This document shows positions 62,485-64,000 of a stretch of 64,000 nucleotides of DNA, in pieces. Under the pieces are notes generated by a model, which had not been told where the DNA came from, did not search any database, and worked only from the letters and a program-made list of their open reading frames with translations. The position numbers and the translations under genes are program-made. Each line of letters begins with the position of its first letter. Positions within the stretch are counted from its first letter, which is position 1. This stretch comes from Fibrella aestuarina BUZ 2. Its GTDB lineage: Bacteria > Bacteroidota > Bacteroidia > Cytophagales > Spirosomataceae. The stretch lies in assembly GCF_000331105.1 (NCBI RefSeq), contig NC_020054.1:1167698-1231697 (forward strand). The letters are read 5' to 3'.

Positions 62485-62639
62485 AAAACTTTTTGGCTCT
62501 ATTGTCGAGGCTACCGCTGTATGTCGGCTTCTATGGGGTAAGATATGTGCGGGTCTCTAGTGTGCTTTTATCGTACCTTTATCCACCAGAAATAGTCCCA
62601 CGGATGCCCGCCAGGGTTTCTGTTCATTGACCGTTACGA

Positions 62640-64000
62640 ATGATTGCTCACGACGAATCAATAGTCTTGCCCGCCGACTATACCGGCGACTTTTTCACTG
62701 ACGATACGCTACGGACCCTTTACGCCACCGATGCATCGGCCTATCGCGAGATGCCCCGCGCCGTGGCCATTCCCCGTACGGTTGACGACCTGAAGGTTTT
62801 AATTCGGCTGGCACAACAGCAGGGAATACCCCTTATTCCGCGTACCGCCGGTACGTCGTTGGCGGGTCAGGTTGTGGGCGCGGGTATTGTGGTAGATGTG
62901 TCGAAACACTTCACGAAGATTCTGGAAATCAATCCCGACGAGCGCTGGGTACGTGTACAGCCAGGTGTTGTCCGGGATGAACTGAATCTGTTTCTGAAGC
63001 CCTACGGCCTTTATTTCGGGCCCGAAACCAGCACCGCCAACCGGGCCATGATTGGTGGTATGGTGGGTAACAATTCATGCGGCTCCAACTCAGTGGTGTA
63101 CCGGGCTACCCGTGAGCATACATTGGCCGTGAAGGCGCTGCTGGCTGACGGATCGGAAGTGGCGTTCAGTAGCCTATCGGGTTGGGACTACACCAAAGCC
63201 GTGGCCGAAGCGAGCCGTAAGGTCGGGCAAACCCCCGCCGACCAGCCCACGCTGGCCGATCAAATTCTGCTAAAAACCAATGCTATACTGGCCAATCCGA
63301 CGAACCAGGCCGAGATACGGGCGCAGTTCCCGAAACCCACGATTGAGCGCCGCAATACCGGTTACGCGCTTGACGAACTCCTTAACTGCGAGCCGTTTAC
63401 GCCGGGTGGTGAGCCGTTTAACTTTTGCAAGCTCATTGCCGGTTCGGAAGGGACACTGTGCTTTCTAACCGAAATCACGCTGAATCTGGTGCCGCTGCCG
63501 CCCAAAGAAGGGGGCCTGGTGTGCGTGCATTGCCACACCATCGACGAGTCGTTGCGCGCGACGCTGGTGGCGTTGAAGTATAAGCCGCAGGCCGTTGAAC
63601 TGATTGACGACATCATTCTGGAGCGGGCCGATTCCAACGCCGAGCAGCGTAAGAATAGCTTCTTCGTGCAAAAAACGCCCACGGGAGGCTTCCCAATTAT
63701 CCTGGTTGTCGACCTGTCGCGGGCCACGCGGGCGGAGGTGGAAGAAGCCGCCGTGCAGATGGAAGCCGAGATGCGGGCGGCGGGGCTGGGCTACCATTAC
63801 CCGCTACTGTTCGGCGACGATACCAAAAAGATCTGGATCTTACGGAAAGCCGGTCTGGGCCTGTTGGGCAATTTACCCGGCGACGAAAAGGCGGTGGCGG
63901 TTATTGAAGATACGGCTGTCGACGTCAACGACCTGCCCGACTACATCCGCGAGTTCAACGAGATTTTGAAAACCCACAACATGGCGTCGGTGCACTATGC
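62640..64000 (+). CDS. FAD-binding oxidoreductase, GlcD/YdiJ-like (partial, C-terminus off the right edge)
   Basis: 453 residues are readable from the ATG at 62640 with no stop before the edge. The FAD-binding PCMH-type domain is clear: IPLIPRTAGTSLAGQ near residue 63-77, VDVSKHF, VRVQPGVVRDELN, GPETSTANRAMIGGMVGNNSCGSNS and IAGSEGTLCFLTEI. This set is typical of the large proteins that join an FAD oxidase to a C-terminal Fe-S (CCG) domain and oxidise D-2-hydroxyacids such as D-lactate or glycolate. The Fe-S half would lie outside the window, so the exact type is open. Confidence 0.9.
   Translation, partial: MIAHDESIVLPADYTGDFFTDDTLRTLYATDASAYREMPRAVAIPRTVDDLKVLIRLAQQQGIPLIPRTAGTSLAGQVVGAGIVVDVSKHFTKILEINPDERWVRVQPGVVRDELNLFLKPYGLYFGPETSTANRAMIGGMVGNNSCGSNSVVYRATREHTLAVKALLADGSEVAFSSLSGWDYTKAVAEASRKVGQTPADQPTLADQILLKTNAILANPTNQAEIRAQFPKPTIERRNTGYALDELLNCEPFTPGGEPFNFCKLIAGSEGTLCFLTEITLNLVPLPPKEGGLVCVHCHTIDESLRATLVALKYKPQAVELIDDIILERADSNAEQRKNSFFVQKTPTGGFPIILVVDLSRATRAEVEEAAVQMEAEMRAAGLGYHYPLLFGDDTKKIWILRKAGLGLLGNLPGDEKAVAVIEDTAVDVNDLPDYIREFNEILKTHNMASVHY

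Larger units (their letters stand above)
62150..62639. other. 490-base AT-rich control region between the second susC and the FAD oxidoreductase
   Basis: No gene. It holds box A (62318-62332) and box B (62472-62484) shared with the first susC upstream region. For the plus-strand gene only a near match TACCTTTA (about 62574-62581) was seen. Confidence 0.6.

Overview
The window is a stretch of chromosome from a Bacteroidota bacterium, most likely a Cytophagales member of the Spirosomaceae type (Spirosoma, Fibrella and relatives). The evidence is the GldH gliding lipoprotein, two SusC/SusD pairs, three giant FG-GAP/ASPIC-UnbV surface lipoproteins, little sign of Shine-Dalgarno sites, and several exact copies of the Bacteroidota -7 promoter motif TAnnTTTG. 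No rRNA, tRNA, phage, transposase or CRISPR array was seen. The genus is an inference from gene content, not from a marker-gene comparison.

Layout. 1-2521: nuoL (cut by the left edge), nuoK and a DEDDh exonuclease on the minus strand. 2623-8589: recX, a DUF2142 membrane protein, nrdB, msrA, a membrane protein of unknown role and a YigZ/IMPACT protein. 8644-11258: an MsbA-like ABC exporter and a short-chain dehydrogenase. 11475-17271: one plus-strand cluster, yceD(DUF177)-rpmF-plsX-fabH-efp-accB-accC, which joins ribosome and translation factors to fatty acid initiation and malonyl-CoA synthesis. 17359-21848: a stand-alone LytTR regulator, an SGNH-hydrolase lipoprotein coupled to a beta-barrel protein, a Kbp-like BON-LysM protein and a nuclease. 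22015-30904: a TMTC-like TPR membrane protein, signalling genes including a PhoB/PhoR-type pair, an AI-2E/PerM transporter, an FMN reductase and a LON-domain protein. 30994-40878: gldH, DUF1345, DUF4301, an Rrf2 regulator, AIM24, ridA-gltX and its small follower, a DUF2064 protein and an App1-like phosphatase. 40879-62149: two tandem minus-strand loci, each susC-susD-terminator followed by one or two CRTAC1-type genes. 62640 to the right edge: the N-terminal part of a GlcD/YdiJ-like FAD oxidoreductase.

The most unusual signal lies in the spaces between genes. At least a dozen gaps, mostly between co-directional genes, are filled by about 50-120 bp inverted elements. Most arms are runs of degenerate 7-, 8- or 9-base units whose sequence differs from element to element while the architecture stays the same. 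Five of the six gaps in the yceD-to-accC cluster carry one. Related elements also sit in frame inside two CRTAC1 genes: heptad-built inverted segments in one loop, and long GC-rich palindromes exactly between the ASPIC/UnbV domain and the second propeller. The second candidate for an undescribed system is the duplicated susC-susD-CRTAC1 locus. It has no recognisable glycoside hydrolase, sulfatase, protease or regulator, and short sequence boxes are shared upstream of both susC genes.
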